This document shows positions 9,343 through 20,604 of a stretch of 64,000 nt of DNA, piece by piece. Within the stretch, counting starts at the first letter, position 1. Every line of letters starts with the position of its first letter. This DNA is from Vibrio sp. MEBiC08052 (GTDB lineage: Bacteria > Pseudomonadota > Gammaproteobacteria > Enterobacterales > Vibrionaceae): assembly GCF_001506075.1 (NCBI RefSeq), contig NZ_KQ947475.1:3168631-3232630 (forward strand), given 5' to 3'. The notes under the pieces are model-generated. The model was not told the origin of the DNA. It ran no database searches and saw nothing but the letters and a program-made list of their open reading frames with translations. The translations under genes were made by a program, and so were the position numbers.

Positions 9343-10296
9343 ATGGATACGCTCCGTTATTGTCTGCGGAAACTGATTTATAGTCTGCCGCTGCTCTTTG
9401 GCGTCACCTTGATTAGTTTTGTGCTGATGGTCTATTTCGGCCCCGATAAAACCTATGATCTCTTGGGACGCAATCCGACGGTTGAAGAGATTAACGCGAT
9501 TCGTCATGAGCTTGGCTATGATCAACCGTTTTGGATTCGTTATCTGCACTATCTCCATCAAGTCATCACGTTTGACTTTGGTTATTCCGACTCCAGTGGT
9601 GAGTCGGTAACCACGGTGCTTGAGCGGACGATTCCGATCTCGTTACTGCTGGCATTGCCGGGATTTATTTTAGGCCATTTGATCAGTATTGCGCTGGGTC
9701 TGTTCGCAGCGCATCACCGCGGACGTTGGGCAGATAAATTAGTAATGTCTTCTTCGGTGATCGGGATGAGCATTTCTTACCTCATCATCATCATCATGCT
9801 GCAATTAATTTTCTGCTCCAGTTACGGGCTTAACCTGTTTCCGGTGTATGGATGGGAAGTCAATTCCCTGAGTAGTTATTTGTACTATGTAACGGTGCCG
9901 ACACTGTGCTCGATTTTTGTTTCGGTCGGATACAGCACTCGGTTCTACCGCGCCCTGTTTGTCGAAGAGATGACCCGGGATCATATTCGTACCGTCAGAG
10001 CATTCGGCCATTCTCATCTGCAAGTGTTATTCAAACATGTGCTGAAGAATGCCCTGATTCCGATCCTGACACGGATTGTGTTTTCCATTCCGTTCGTCAT
10101 GATCGGCGGGTCTTTATTACTGGAAAGTTACTTTGGCATTCCCGGTGTCGGTCTGATTACCTACAACGCCATCACTACCGGTGATCTGCCTGTGCTCAAA
10201 GCCGTTATCGTCCTTCTCACGCTGGTGTTTATCGTCATCGTAAGTACGGTTGATATTCTTTACAAACTCGTTGATCCACGGATCTCACTCAGATAA
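9343..10296 (+). CDS. Peptide-type ABC transporter permease (OppB/DppB-like)
   Basis: 317 residues with six predicted membrane helices. The N-terminus (RYCLRKLIYSLPLLFGVTLISF) and the EAA-loop region FGHSHLQVLFKHVLKNALIPILT are typical of the first permease of Opp/Dpp importers. The C-terminal IPGVGLITYNAITTGDLPVL is also characteristic. It is the second gene of the five-gene operon and ends 10 bp before the next start. Confidence 0.9.
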   Translation: MDTLRYCLRKLIYSLPLLFGVTLISFVLMVYFGPDKTYDLLGRNPTVEEINAIRHELGYDQPFWIRYLHYLHQVITFDFGYSDSSGESVTTVLERTIPISLLLALPGFILGHLISIALGLFAAHHRGRWADKLVMSSSVIGMSISYLIIIIMLQLIFCSSYGLNLFPVYGWEVNSLSSYLYYVTVPTLCSIFVSVGYSTRFYRALFVEEMTRDHIRTVRAFGHSHLQVLFKHVLKNALIPILTRIVFSIPFVMIGGSLLLESYFGIPGVGLITYNAITTGDLPVLKAVIVLLTLVFIVIVSTVDILYKLVDPRISLR

Positions 10297-10306
10297 GGGA
10301 CATCCG

Positions 10307-11197
10307 ATGACTGAAACGATTCATACACTGGCTCAAGACGCATCGCTGAAGCGAGAGTCGCTCTGGTCCAAAGGCATTCAGAAATTCCGCAAAGATCGCA
10401 TCGGGATGATCAGCTTATCGATTGTACTGGTTTACTTTATCATTGCGATTCTGGTCTGGTTCGGCCTGATTGCCCAGCAATGGGATGTGCTGCAAACATC
10501 CGGACAAAGCGGCCCAAGTGCTGAACACTGGTTCGGCACCACCATCAATGGGCAAGATATTTTTCAACGCGCGATTTACAGCACTAAAACGGCGTTTGAG
10601 GTCGGGTTGGTGGTCGCGGTATTAGCCACAACGATTGGCGCTCTGACCGGCTCTCTGATGGGCTACTATGCCGGCTCTATCCTCGATGAGTTCATTCTGT
10701 GGGTGATGAACTGTATCGACTGTATTCCTTATTTTTTACTGGTGGCTGCCATTGCCGTCGCGATGGCGGGCAATCCTTATGCGATGCATACTGCGATGAC
10801 GCTGGCATTTTGGACCGGCACCGCCCGCGTAATTCGGGGGGAAGTAATCAAACTGAAAAATATGGAATTCACCGAAGCCGCCCACGCGCTCGGTGTGCCG
10901 ACTTACCGCATCATCTTCCGCCATTTAATGCCCAATACCAGCCATATTCTCTTGGTTGAAATGACCTTACTGTTTATCACTGCGATCAAGAGTGAAGTGA
11001 TTCTGAGCTTCCTCGGACTCGGCGTGAAAGAAAGTATCAGTTGGGGGCTGATGATTGCAGAAGCCAGTACCGAAGTGACTTCAGGGCACTTCTGCAACTT
11101 TTTTGCCGCCTCCGGTATGTTGTTCGTGCTGGTACTGGCATTCAATTTATTTTCAGATTCGCTACAAGATGCGTTAGATCCAAGGAAGGTGTCATGA
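10307..11197 (+). CDS. Peptide-type ABC transporter permease (OppC/DppC-like)
   Basis: 296 residues from the ATG at 10307, which follows an AAGGGA ribosome site; an in-frame extension to 10250 would overlap the previous gene and is not needed. N-terminal cytoplasmic part, then the OppC-type segment KFRKDRIGMISLSIVLVY, the external H-x-FGT motif (EHWFGTTINGQDIFQR), and the EAA loop AAHALGVPTYRIIFRHLMPN. It pairs with the preceding permease to form the channel. Its TGA overlaps the ATG of the first ATPase gene. Confidence 0.9.
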   Translation: MTETIHTLAQDASLKRESLWSKGIQKFRKDRIGMISLSIVLVYFIIAILVWFGLIAQQWDVLQTSGQSGPSAEHWFGTTINGQDIFQRAIYSTKTAFEVGLVVAVLATTIGALTGSLMGYYAGSILDEFILWVMNCIDCIPYFLLVAAIAVAMAGNPYAMHTAMTLAFWTGTARVIRGEVIKLKNMEFTEAAHALGVPTYRIIFRHLMPNTSHILLVEMTLLFITAIKSEVILSFLGLGVKESISWGLMIAEASTEVTSGHFCNFFAASGMLFVLVLAFNLFSDSLQDALDPRKVS

Positions 11198-12198
11198 ACG
11201 CGATAGACAATCCAGTTCCGACGGAACCATTACTCAAAGTGGACGGTCTGACAGTCGATTTTCAGACCGATAAAGGTACTGCCCGCGCAATCAACGGGAT
11301 TAGTTTCGAGGTGATGCCCGGTGAAAGCGTCGCCATTGTCGGTGAATCCGGCTGCGGAAAATCGGTCAGTTCATTAGCAATTATGGGGCTTATCCCAAGC
11401 CCGCCGGGTGAAATTGTCTCCGGCAGTATCCGTTTTCAGGGACAAGAGCTGGTTGGCATGGATGAAAAATCCTATCGGCGCTTGCGCGGCAATGATATCT
11501 CGATGATTTTTCAGGAGCCGATGACCGCCCTGAACCCCGTGCTGAGAATCGAAACCCAAATGGTAGATGTGATTCGCAACCACCAGCAGCTCTCTCGTAA
11601 ACAGGCCGCAGTCCGGGCAACGGAAATGCTCCGTATGGTTGGCATCCCCTCTCCGGAAAAGCGCATTCGCGAGTATCCGCATCAGCTTTCCGGTGGGATG
11701 CGGCAACGTGTAATGATTGCCATGGCGCTCTCCTGCCGTCCTGCCTTGCTTTTGGCCGATGAACCCACCACCGCACTCGATGTGACTATCCAGGCGCAGG
11801 TGATGTATGAGATCAAACAGCTAAAACAATCATTGAATATGGCCGTCGTGTTAGTGACGCACGATTTAGGTGTTGTGGCTGAATCCTGTCAGCGTGTGGT
11901 GGTGATGTACTGTGGCGAAGTGGTAGAACAAGGCTCGGTTGATGACATTTTTAGTCACCCGAAACACCCATATACCCAAGGGTTACTTCAATCGATCCCG
12001 GTCGTTCGACAGCAAAAAATTGCTCGTCTGCCAACCATTGAAGGTATGGTGCCCGATTTATTTCATCTGCCGACAGGGTGCCGTTTTGCCGACCGCTGTC
12101 ACCGTGTCACTCAAACATGTCGCCAAAACGCACCAATCCTGACCGGACCGCCAGAACATCAAGCGGCATGTTTTCACATATCAGAGGCATCCCGATGA
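11194..12198 (+). CDS. Peptide-type ABC transporter ATP-binding protein (OppD/DppD-like)
   Basis: 334 residues from the ATG at 11194, which overlaps the previous stop (ATGA). Walker A GESGCGKS, Q-loop in MIFQEPMTALNP, signature LSGGMRQRVMIAMAL, Walker B LLLADEPTTALD and the H-loop in LVTHDLGVVAE are all intact. The C-terminal region holds the cysteine-rich oligopeptide-transport module (P-x-GCRFADRCHRVTQTC), which in related ATPases binds an iron-sulfur cluster. It energises import with the partner ATPase downstream. Confidence 0.92.
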   Translation: MNAIDNPVPTEPLLKVDGLTVDFQTDKGTARAINGISFEVMPGESVAIVGESGCGKSVSSLAIMGLIPSPPGEIVSGSIRFQGQELVGMDEKSYRRLRGNDISMIFQEPMTALNPVLRIETQMVDVIRNHQQLSRKQAAVRATEMLRMVGIPSPEKRIREYPHQLSGGMRQRVMIAMALSCRPALLLADEPTTALDVTIQAQVMYEIKQLKQSLNMAVVLVTHDLGVVAESCQRVVVMYCGEVVEQGSVDDIFSHPKHPYTQGLLQSIPVVRQQKIARLPTIEGMVPDLFHLPTGCRFADRCHRVTQTCRQNAPILTGPPEHQAACFHISEASR

Positions 12199-13169
12199 GT
12201 GATATATTGTTAGAAGTCAAAGGATTAGAAAAACATTTCCACACCGGAAAGTCGTTATTTAAACGGACCCGGTCAGTTTGTAAAGCCGTCGATAATGTGA
12301 GTTTTAAGATCCATCAGGGAAAAACCCTCGGGTTGGTCGGAGAATCCGGATGTGGGAAATCAACCTTGGGTCGCTGTATCTTGCGCCTGATTGAACCCTC
12401 AGCCGGAGACATCTCCATCTCGGGACAAGATATTACCCGAATGAATGCCCGAGAACTCAAAGCAATGCGTAGAGAAATGCAGATGATTTTTCAGGATCCA
12501 TTTGCCTCTCTGAGCCCTCGGATGACTATCCATGATATTCTTCGCGAACCGCTGGATATTCATAAGATTGGGACAGTTGCACAACGCGAAGCAAAAATTG
12601 CCGAGGTGATGCATACCGTCGGGCTCCGTCCTCAGGCACTCAATCGTTATCCGCATGAATTTTCCGGCGGACAACGCCAGCGAGTCGGTATTGCCCGGGC
12701 TCTCGTTTTAGAACCTAAACTGATTATTGCCGATGAGCCAGTTTCTGCGCTGGATGTTTCCGTACAAGCACAAGTCCTCAACTTGATTGCCGAGCTTCAA
12801 GAAAGTAGAGGGATCTCATTTCTGTTCATTGCCCATGATCTGGCTGTCGTGCAACACACCTGCGATGAAGTCGGGGTCATGTATTTGGGTAAAATTGTTG
12901 AAAGAGCACCTGCGGAAGTGCTCTATCGCCAGCCGAAGCATCCCTACACACAAGCGCTGTTGTCCGCGATCCCGGTACCGGATCCGACCCACAATACCGA
13001 ACATGTCCCGCTCATCGGTGATATTCCCTCACCTCTGAATCCTCCCGGCGGCTGCACATTCCACCCTCGTTGCAAGTATGCAACAGAGCGATGCTCTCGC
13101 GAGGCTCCGACACTCACACAAACGCAAGATGAACACTGGATTGCGTGTCATCTTTATCCGGCAAGTTGA
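12195..13169 (+). CDS. Peptide-type ABC transporter ATP-binding protein (OppF/DppF-like)
   Basis: 324 residues from the ATG at 12195 (ATGA overlap with the previous gene; the longer frame to 12078 lies inside that gene). Walker A GESGCGKST, Q-loop MIFQDPFASLSPRM, signature FSGGQRQRVGIARAL, Walker B LIIADEPVSALD. The N-terminal insertion GKSLFKRTRSVCKAVDNVSF is typical of the OppF/DppF branch. The C-terminus has the Cys-rich motif GGCTFHPRCKYATERC. Last gene of the operon; a stem-loop follows. Confidence 0.92.
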   Translation: MSDILLEVKGLEKHFHTGKSLFKRTRSVCKAVDNVSFKIHQGKTLGLVGESGCGKSTLGRCILRLIEPSAGDISISGQDITRMNARELKAMRREMQMIFQDPFASLSPRMTIHDILREPLDIHKIGTVAQREAKIAEVMHTVGLRPQALNRYPHEFSGGQRQRVGIARALVLEPKLIIADEPVSALDVSVQAQVLNLIAELQESRGISFLFIAHDLAVVQHTCDEVGVMYLGKIVERAPAEVLYRQPKHPYTQALLSAIPVPDPTHNTEHVPLIGDIPSPLNPPGGCTFHPRCKYATERCSREAPTLTQTQDEHWIACHLYPAS

Positions 13170-13230
13170 TAACACGAAAGCCGGTAGCCACCCGACGCGA
13201 TACCATGCCCATCAAGTTCTTGCCACTCAA

Positions 13231-13262
13231 CCATACTCACATCTATCCGACTGTGAGTATGG
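13231..13262. terminator. Stem-loop after the ABC transporter operon
   Basis: CCATACTCACA, a 10-nt loop, then TGTGAGTATGG: eleven perfect pairs, 61 bp after the last stop. No T-run follows, so it may be a processing or stability hairpin or a Rho-dependent end rather than an intrinsic terminator. Confidence 0.5.
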
Positions 13263-15691
<2,429 letters not shown>

Positions 15692-15731
15692 TATCTGATT
15701 AGATATTGATTCGACATCACTGTGAATCATG

Positions 15732-15765
15732 AAAGCGCATGGAGAATTCATCCATGCGCTTTTTT
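15732..15765 (+). terminator. Rho-independent terminator of the M4 protease gene
   Basis: AAAGCGCATGGA, a 7-nt loop, TCCATGCGCTTT and further T residues: a 12-bp perfect stem with a U-tract, 40 bp after the stop codon. Confidence 0.92.
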
Positions 15766-15934
15766 ATACCCGGACGCATCCGCTCATCCGTCATCTGCCG
15801 ATATTTGTGACGAAGTTTTAAGTTTTGTTATAAGTTAAGTGTGAAACGACTGAGATCAGCGTTAAATTTTCGAATCCCCCCGGTTTAATAGACATTAACT
15901 AAATGAGATCCAAAGGCTCATTGAGAGGTGATTT

Positions 15935-16171
15935 ATGGCGTTTTCTGAACCAGAAAGAAAAGTTCTTTTGTCCGTGAAAGGTGTTGGTCCGACGGTCTTA
16001 AAACGGTTCGAAGAAATTGGAATCGATACCCTCTCCGATTTGGCAACCTATCAGGTAGATGAGATCGCAGAGAGAGTTGCCGCAATGCTTCACACAACTT
16101 GTTGGAAAAACAGCCCACAGGCAAAGGCAGCGATTCACGCGGCTATCCAACGGGCAAAAGCAGGGTTGTGA
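15935..16171 (+). CDS. Small helix-hairpin-helix protein
   Basis: 78 residues with a good ribosome site (GAGAGGTGATTT). Residues 10-40 (LLSVKGVGPTVLKRFEEIGIDTLSDLA) form a helix-hairpin-helix motif with the GVGP turn that binds nucleic-acid backbone non-specifically. The family is common in vibrios and related bacteria as a stand-alone protein of unknown role. It is followed 70 bp later by a hydrolase gene with its own ribosome site. Confidence 0.7.
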   Translation: MAFSEPERKVLLSVKGVGPTVLKRFEEIGIDTLSDLATYQVDEIAERVAAMLHTTCWKNSPQAKAAIHAAIQRAKAGL

Positions 16172-16241
16172 TTCAGGCTTCACAGCCATCACAAACTACT
16201 GTATATTTAAACAGTTCATTCGTAAATCACAAGGAGATGAC

Positions 16242-17030
16242 ATGGGCTGTCAACAGGGTTATATCGAAACAAATGGCACTTCTCTCTATTACGAATTTTC
16301 AGGGAACCCGAATGGTGAGCCATTAGTGATGTTACATGGAGGTCTTGGCTCCCAACACGATCTGTTACCCCTCCACCCATATCTTGCGCCGGATTATCAC
16401 TTGATCAGCATTGATTTCCGGGGACATGGTAAATCTCTGCTCGGTGATCGCCCCCTCAGTTACATACAGTACCAACAAGATATTCAAAGCATTCTCAGCT
16501 ATCTCGGTATTGAACGTTATTCAATTTTTGGTTTTAGTGACGGTGGAATTGTCGGTTATCGCATCGCAGCACAAGTGCCGGACAACGTCTCGTGTCTGAT
16601 AACTCTGGGGGCTCATTGGCGGTTAGAAGCAGACGACCCATCGATTAGTCTCTTTAACGGCCTGACAGCAGATTTTTGGGCAGAACGGTTCGCTGACGAT
16701 GTGGTGGCTTACCATGCATCAAATCCGGAGCCAGATTTCCCGAAACTCGTTGATGCCGTAAAAAACGTATGGCTTGATACCACAACATCCGGTTATCCGT
16801 TTGAACTGGTGAAACAAATTCGTTGCCCGACATTGATCATGCGTGGTGACAATGATTTCTTATTTTCACTTGATGAAGCCGTTTCATTAAAGTCGCAAAT
16901 AGCAGAAGCAGCATTTGCCAATATTCCCATGACGGCTCATGCCGCCCATCAAGAATCCCCCGAGTTGGTTGGAAACATGTTACACCGCTTTTTATCGCAA
17001 CATAAATCCGATCCTGCTCATCATCGGTGA
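16242..17030 (+). CDS. Alpha/beta hydrolase
   Basis: 262 residues starting at the ATG at 16242, preceded by AAGGAGATGAC; a frame opening at 16059 would overlap the HhH gene and is rejected. Oxyanion-hole motif LHGGLGS at about 31-37, nucleophile elbow GFSDGG with Ser99, acid in MRGDNDFLF and a C-terminal catalytic histidine in AAHQESPE. The order matches carboxylesterases and epoxide-hydrolase-like proteins of the alpha/beta fold. Substrate unknown. The following SDR gene starts 63 bp later and could be co-transcribed. Confidence 0.82.
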   Translation: MGCQQGYIETNGTSLYYEFSGNPNGEPLVMLHGGLGSQHDLLPLHPYLAPDYHLISIDFRGHGKSLLGDRPLSYIQYQQDIQSILSYLGIERYSIFGFSDGGIVGYRIAAQVPDNVSCLITLGAHWRLEADDPSISLFNGLTADFWAERFADDVVAYHASNPEPDFPKLVDAVKNVWLDTTTSGYPFELVKQIRCPTLIMRGDNDFLFSLDEAVSLKSQIAEAAFANIPMTAHAAHQESPELVGNMLHRFLSQHKSDPAHHR

Positions 17031-17093
17031 TAGTATGTGACCACGCTCTCCAAACGGGTCCGACGTACTCTTCAGCTTGAAAGGAATCAAAAT

Positions 17094-17846
17094 ATGAATC
17101 ATCCAAACGTTGCAATCATTACCGGCGGTGGCCGGGGCATTGGTGCTGCAACTGCAAAACTTTTCGCTCACCATGGCTACGCCGTCTGTATCAACTATAA
17201 ATCCAATACAAAGGCTGCCAATCATGTGGCACAAGAGATTACGGCTCAGGGAGGACAGTGTATCGCCGTACAAGCTGATGTTTCTCTCGAAGCGGATGTG
17301 CTGCGTTTGTTTGAAACGGTTGATCAACAATTAGGGGCCGTATCGGCACTCGTCAATAATGCCGGTATATTACAACCCCAGATGCGTTTGGAAGACATGA
17401 GCGCTGACAGAATCAATACCATCCTGACGAATAATGTCACTAGTTACTTTTTGTGCTGCCGGGAGGCGGTGAAACGCATGTCAACTCGTCGTGGCGGACA
17501 AGGTGGCGTGATCGTCAATGTGTCGTCAGGTGCCGCACGTTCAGGATCACCGCATGAGTATATTGATTATGCAGCCTCAAAAGGCGCCATTGACACCTTG
17601 ACCAAAGGGTTGTCATTAGAGGTTGCAGCCGAAGGGATCCGGGTCAATTGTGTTCGTCCCGGTTTTATTTACACAGATATGCACGCTGACGGTGGTGAGC
17701 CTGAGCGCATTGAAAGACTAAAAAGTGTTATTCCGCTACAAAGAGGTGGTCTGCCTGAAGAAGTGGCCGAAGCCATTTATTGGTTAGCCTCTGAAAAATC
17801 ATCATTTTCTACAGGCAACTATTTGGATTTAACCGGGGGTTTATAA
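17094..17846 (+). CDS. Short-chain dehydrogenase/reductase (SDR)
   Basis: 250 residues from the ATG at 17094 (ribosome site AAAGGAATC). Nucleotide-binding TGGGRGIG at 10-17, the NNAG motif at about 88-91, catalytic Ser in NVSSGA and the pair Tyr159/Lys163 in YAASK. The classical SDR sequence with C-terminal GGxPEEVAEAIYWL and GNYLDLTGGL is closest to sugar or 3-oxoacyl reductase-like SDRs. Cofactor preference and substrate are not determined. Confidence 0.88.
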   Translation: MNHPNVAIITGGGRGIGAATAKLFAHHGYAVCINYKSNTKAANHVAQEITAQGGQCIAVQADVSLEADVLRLFETVDQQLGAVSALVNNAGILQPQMRLEDMSADRINTILTNNVTSYFLCCREAVKRMSTRRGGQGGVIVNVSSGAARSGSPHEYIDYAASKGAIDTLTKGLSLEVAAEGIRVNCVRPGFIYTDMHADGGEPERIERLKSVIPLQRGGLPEEVAEAIYWLASEKSSFSTGNYLDLTGGL

Positions 17847-17945
17847 CGCATCCCCCATTTACCACTGACAGTATTCGCCATGTAATCTGCGCATTTTGTT
17901 CATCATATCAGGCTTATGCTACAAACGAGAATAAAGGAACATCGG

Positions 17946-18464
17946 ATGAAATCTTCACATATTGGTGAGTTAGTTTTAAGTGAGCAGCAAATTCGGGCGG
18001 GAGTAAAGACTGTTGCTGAACAATTGAATCATCAATTCAAAGATGCGGTTGTCATAACCATTGTTCCCGGGGGTATTTTGTTTACCGCAGACCTAGTGCG
18101 CGAGCTAAATTTCGACATCAAAATGGATTATATTTCTTGCCCTCACTCTCCGGGGGATAGCCATAATAACTCACCGATCGTGTTCCATGAAAACATTCCG
18201 ATTCAGGGCAAGGATGTCATTATGATTGACGATGCAATCGAATCCGGCGGTACAATGAAAAGATTAATCAGTTACGTGCTTGAGCACTATGACGTCAAAT
18301 CCCTTTCAATTGCAACGTTATTTGTCAAACCAAGTCGGGTAGATATTCCTGTACCTCAATACTATGCGTACGAAATGGAAAATGATGATCTTCTCGTCGG
18401 ATATGGCTTACCTTGGCAGGATAAACTGAGAAATGTTCCTTACGTCTCCAAATTGGTCAAGTAG
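17946..18464 (+). CDS. Phosphoribosyltransferase, hypoxanthine-PRT-like
   Basis: 172 residues from the ATG at 17946 with ribosome site AAAGGAAC. The PRPP-binding loop VIMIDDAIESGGTM (about residues 95-108) and the upstream IVPGGILFTADLVREL segment match the HPRT group of type I phosphoribosyltransferases. It differs enough from the housekeeping hpt of vibrios that a distinct paralog is likely. It would transfer a ribosyl-5-phosphate to a purine base in salvage. Confidence 0.78.
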   Translation: MKSSHIGELVLSEQQIRAGVKTVAEQLNHQFKDAVVITIVPGGILFTADLVRELNFDIKMDYISCPHSPGDSHNNSPIVFHENIPIQGKDVIMIDDAIESGGTMKRLISYVLEHYDVKSLSIATLFVKPSRVDIPVPQYYAYEMENDDLLVGYGLPWQDKLRNVPYVSKLVK

Positions 18465-18600
18465 CCGATTTCAACGTATAAAGGTATATAAATGATTATT
18501 TTAGCTGTTTTGGGTAAAAAGGATAAAGCAAAATGATGTGGAAGTGGGGGATACCGACACATCATTATGACAAAAGTCAGTTCAGTAGATGCTTATCGGA

Positions 18601-18804
18601 TTATTGATGCTGTTTAAAGAATCGCTCAGCGCTGGCAAAGAGAGATTCACAGTGTTTTTTCTGCTTAGCGTAGTCAGCGGAATCCTCGGCCATGCCATTT
18701 AGGATCTCTTGGGCACTATGGTATTCTTTAACCATCACTTCAAACTTCGCTTCATAGCCACTTTTTTTATGCTTTTTAGGAGATTTATCGCGTTTTTTTC
18801 TCAT
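18601..18804 (-). CDS. Small basic hypothetical protein
   Basis: 67 residues. The ATG is preceded by AAAGGAACAAG, a strong ribosome site. The first 15 residues are almost all Lys/Arg (RKKRDKSPKKHKK), followed by an amphipathic helical part with DSADYAKQKKHCESLF. No family recognised. A nucleic-acid or ribosome-associated role would suit the basic tail, but that is a guess. It is convergent with the phosphoribosyltransferase gene. Confidence 0.6.
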   Translation of the reverse strand: MRKKRDKSPKKHKKSGYEAKFEVMVKEYHSAQEILNGMAEDSADYAKQKKHCESLFASAERFFKQHQ

Positions 18805-19571
18805 TCTTGTTCCTTTCTAAACAAATTTCGTAAAGGTAGTGGGTAAACATTAAATTTAGAGTCACTTTATTTTTATCAAAATCATCAACACATAGATAAA
18901 TTGAATACACAATTTATACATTCCAGTACTGATATTCATTATTATTTAAAACGCTAAACTCACAATATTACCGCTTATTTTTGTGGCTATCACACCCCAA
19001 ATGCTTATATTTTCAGGGTTCATCACTCACCTAAACCGATAAAAATGAGACTATTTAATGGAAGATAAAGAATAAGTTGCTACAGGCGTCGTATAACGAA
19101 ATGACTCGAAAGAAAACTAAGAAGATACTCGAACTATATGTTTCATTAATAGCTCACGTTTAGGAGCTGGGGGGCACTATACACTCATTACAGCAAATAG
19201 ATAGTGATTTTGTATTTTTTCCAACCGCACTCAACGTTTCTCTTGGTGCTAGCGAATAGCATAAACCACAAACTACAGTTAAAAGTCAAACATATCAGTG
19301 CTTTGTTTTTATAAGGTGTGATTAACCCGATAACATTTAAGGACCATAAAAAATAAAACAAGAAAAAGATAGCCTTTATCAAATTTATCGGTATACTACT
19401 CATCAGCTCTTAAGAAAAGAGCTATTTATTTACTTTAAGATCAAATTTCTCTCGGTTCTACATCGATTTTTTCGTTTGCGTACCTACGATAAAATATATA
19501 TCTCTAAAATAGATAATAGCGCTTATTAGCTAACAACACTTAAATTAAAATTATCAAATATAGAGGTATCT
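18805..19571. other. AT-rich intergenic region upstream of the cold-shock gene
   Basis: 767 bp. A 71-codon minus-strand frame (19188-19403) encodes one or two hydrophobic stretches but lacks a good ribosome site, and I do not call it. An AGCTCTT/AAGAGCT inverted repeat lies at about 19405-19423. The last 130 bp before 19572 are probably the long 5' leader usual for cspA-type genes. Confidence 0.4.
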
Positions 19572-19784
19572 ATGTCTAATAAAACAACTGGTTCAGTCAA
19601 ATGGTTCAACGAAACGAAAGGCTTTGGTTTTATTTCTCCGGATAACGGTGGTGATGACGTATTCGTTCATTTCCAATCAATCGTTTCGACTGGTTTCAAA
19701 ACACTGAACGAAGGCCAAAAAGTATCGTTCGTTGTTGAACAAGGTCAAAAAGGATTACAAGCAGCACAAGTTACTGTTATGTAA
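19572..19784 (+). CDS. Cold-shock protein (CspA family)
   Basis: 70 residues, the exact family length. RNP1 motif KGFGFI and RNP2 VFVHF are both present, with the SVKWFN start of the single cold-shock domain. It acts as an RNA chaperone binding single-stranded nucleic acid. Ribosome site AGAGGTATCT precedes the ATG. Whether it is cold-induced cannot be told. Confidence 0.95.
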   Translation: MSNKTTGSVKWFNETKGFGFISPDNGGDDVFVHFQSIVSTGFKTLNEGQKVSFVVEQGQKGLQAAQVTVM

Positions 19785-19794
19785 TACTTTTATG

Positions 19795-19818
19795 TGGCAT
19801 CAACATCTGTTGGTGCCA
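19795..19818 (+). terminator. Hairpin after the cold-shock gene
   Basis: GGCATCAACA-TC-TGTTGGTGCC, ten pairs with one G-T wobble, starting 11 bp after the stop. The downstream T content is poor, so it is a weak candidate. Confidence 0.45.
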
Positions 19819-20079
19819 TTCAAAATGATAAGATTCAGTTTATTGAATTTTATATCTCAATCTAGTTTCTTCCTCACTTCCCGACCCAATTGTTTCCTTC
19901 AGTAAAATTTCTTAAAATTTCTATCACTCGCCTCACAGATAAAGTATCCCGTAAGTAAAAAGTCATATAAACACTTCAGCTTCAGCGCATTTTCACAATG
20001 ATTTGTCTTGTCTTGTCTTTCCATAAAGATATGCAACAATTATTATAAGCAATGAAGTATTTAAAGAACAAGGAGATAG

Positions 20080-20367
20080 GTGTGTTCATCAATGAAGCAT
20101 CAAAACGATCTGGAGCAACTCCCTGAGCAAGAAGACTTAGATTGGGCATTAGTGATTGACTTTCTGGCCCAGCAACTAAAACTCGTTGAAGAAAAAATAA
20201 AAACGTTAGAAATACAAAAGCAGCGTTTAACAGCACAGTGCCATGATTGCGTATCAAGTCTTCATGGCGCGGTGGTTATTTTATACTCATACCGTCGAAC
20301 AGACCCACATCATCTCCCCGACCATTCCCTGTCTAGGTTGCTCAGAACCCTCACTGTTTCTCCCTAA
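20080..20367 (+). CDS. Hypothetical small protein with a coiled-coil segment
   Basis: 95 residues if started at the GTG at 20080 (4-5 nt after AAGGAGA) or 91 from the ATG at 20092. Residues about 30-55 (LAQQLKLVEEKIKTLEIQKQRL) have a clear heptad pattern. The C-terminal third (RRTDPHHLPDHSLSRLL) looks disordered. No family recognised. The ribosome site is good, which is the main support. Confidence 0.45.
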   Translation: MCSSMKHQNDLEQLPEQEDLDWALVIDFLAQQLKLVEEKIKTLEIQKQRLTAQCHDCVSSLHGAVVILYSYRRTDPHHLPDHSLSRLLRTLTVSP

Positions 20368-20604
20368 AAATCAATATGATTGTGACACCTTTCGTCTCGC
20401 AGCAATGCGGTAACCGAATCATACCAATACGAATCCAAGTGAATATCATTCGCCGTTATGTATAAATTCTGCGTGACACGTCACATTTTTAGTTATACCG
20501 TTATGCAACTTTTCATCTGGAATCGACTCATAGGTAACTGAACCCGTACCAATGAGTGCTGCAGAAATTTCTCAGTGACATCCTGACTAACAAGCCATAA
20601 CAAA

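Noticed and set aside
19188..19403. 71-codon hydrophobic frame upstream of the cold-shock gene
   Set aside because: Weak ribosome site, AT-driven composition and no recognised family; could be chance in an AT-rich gap.
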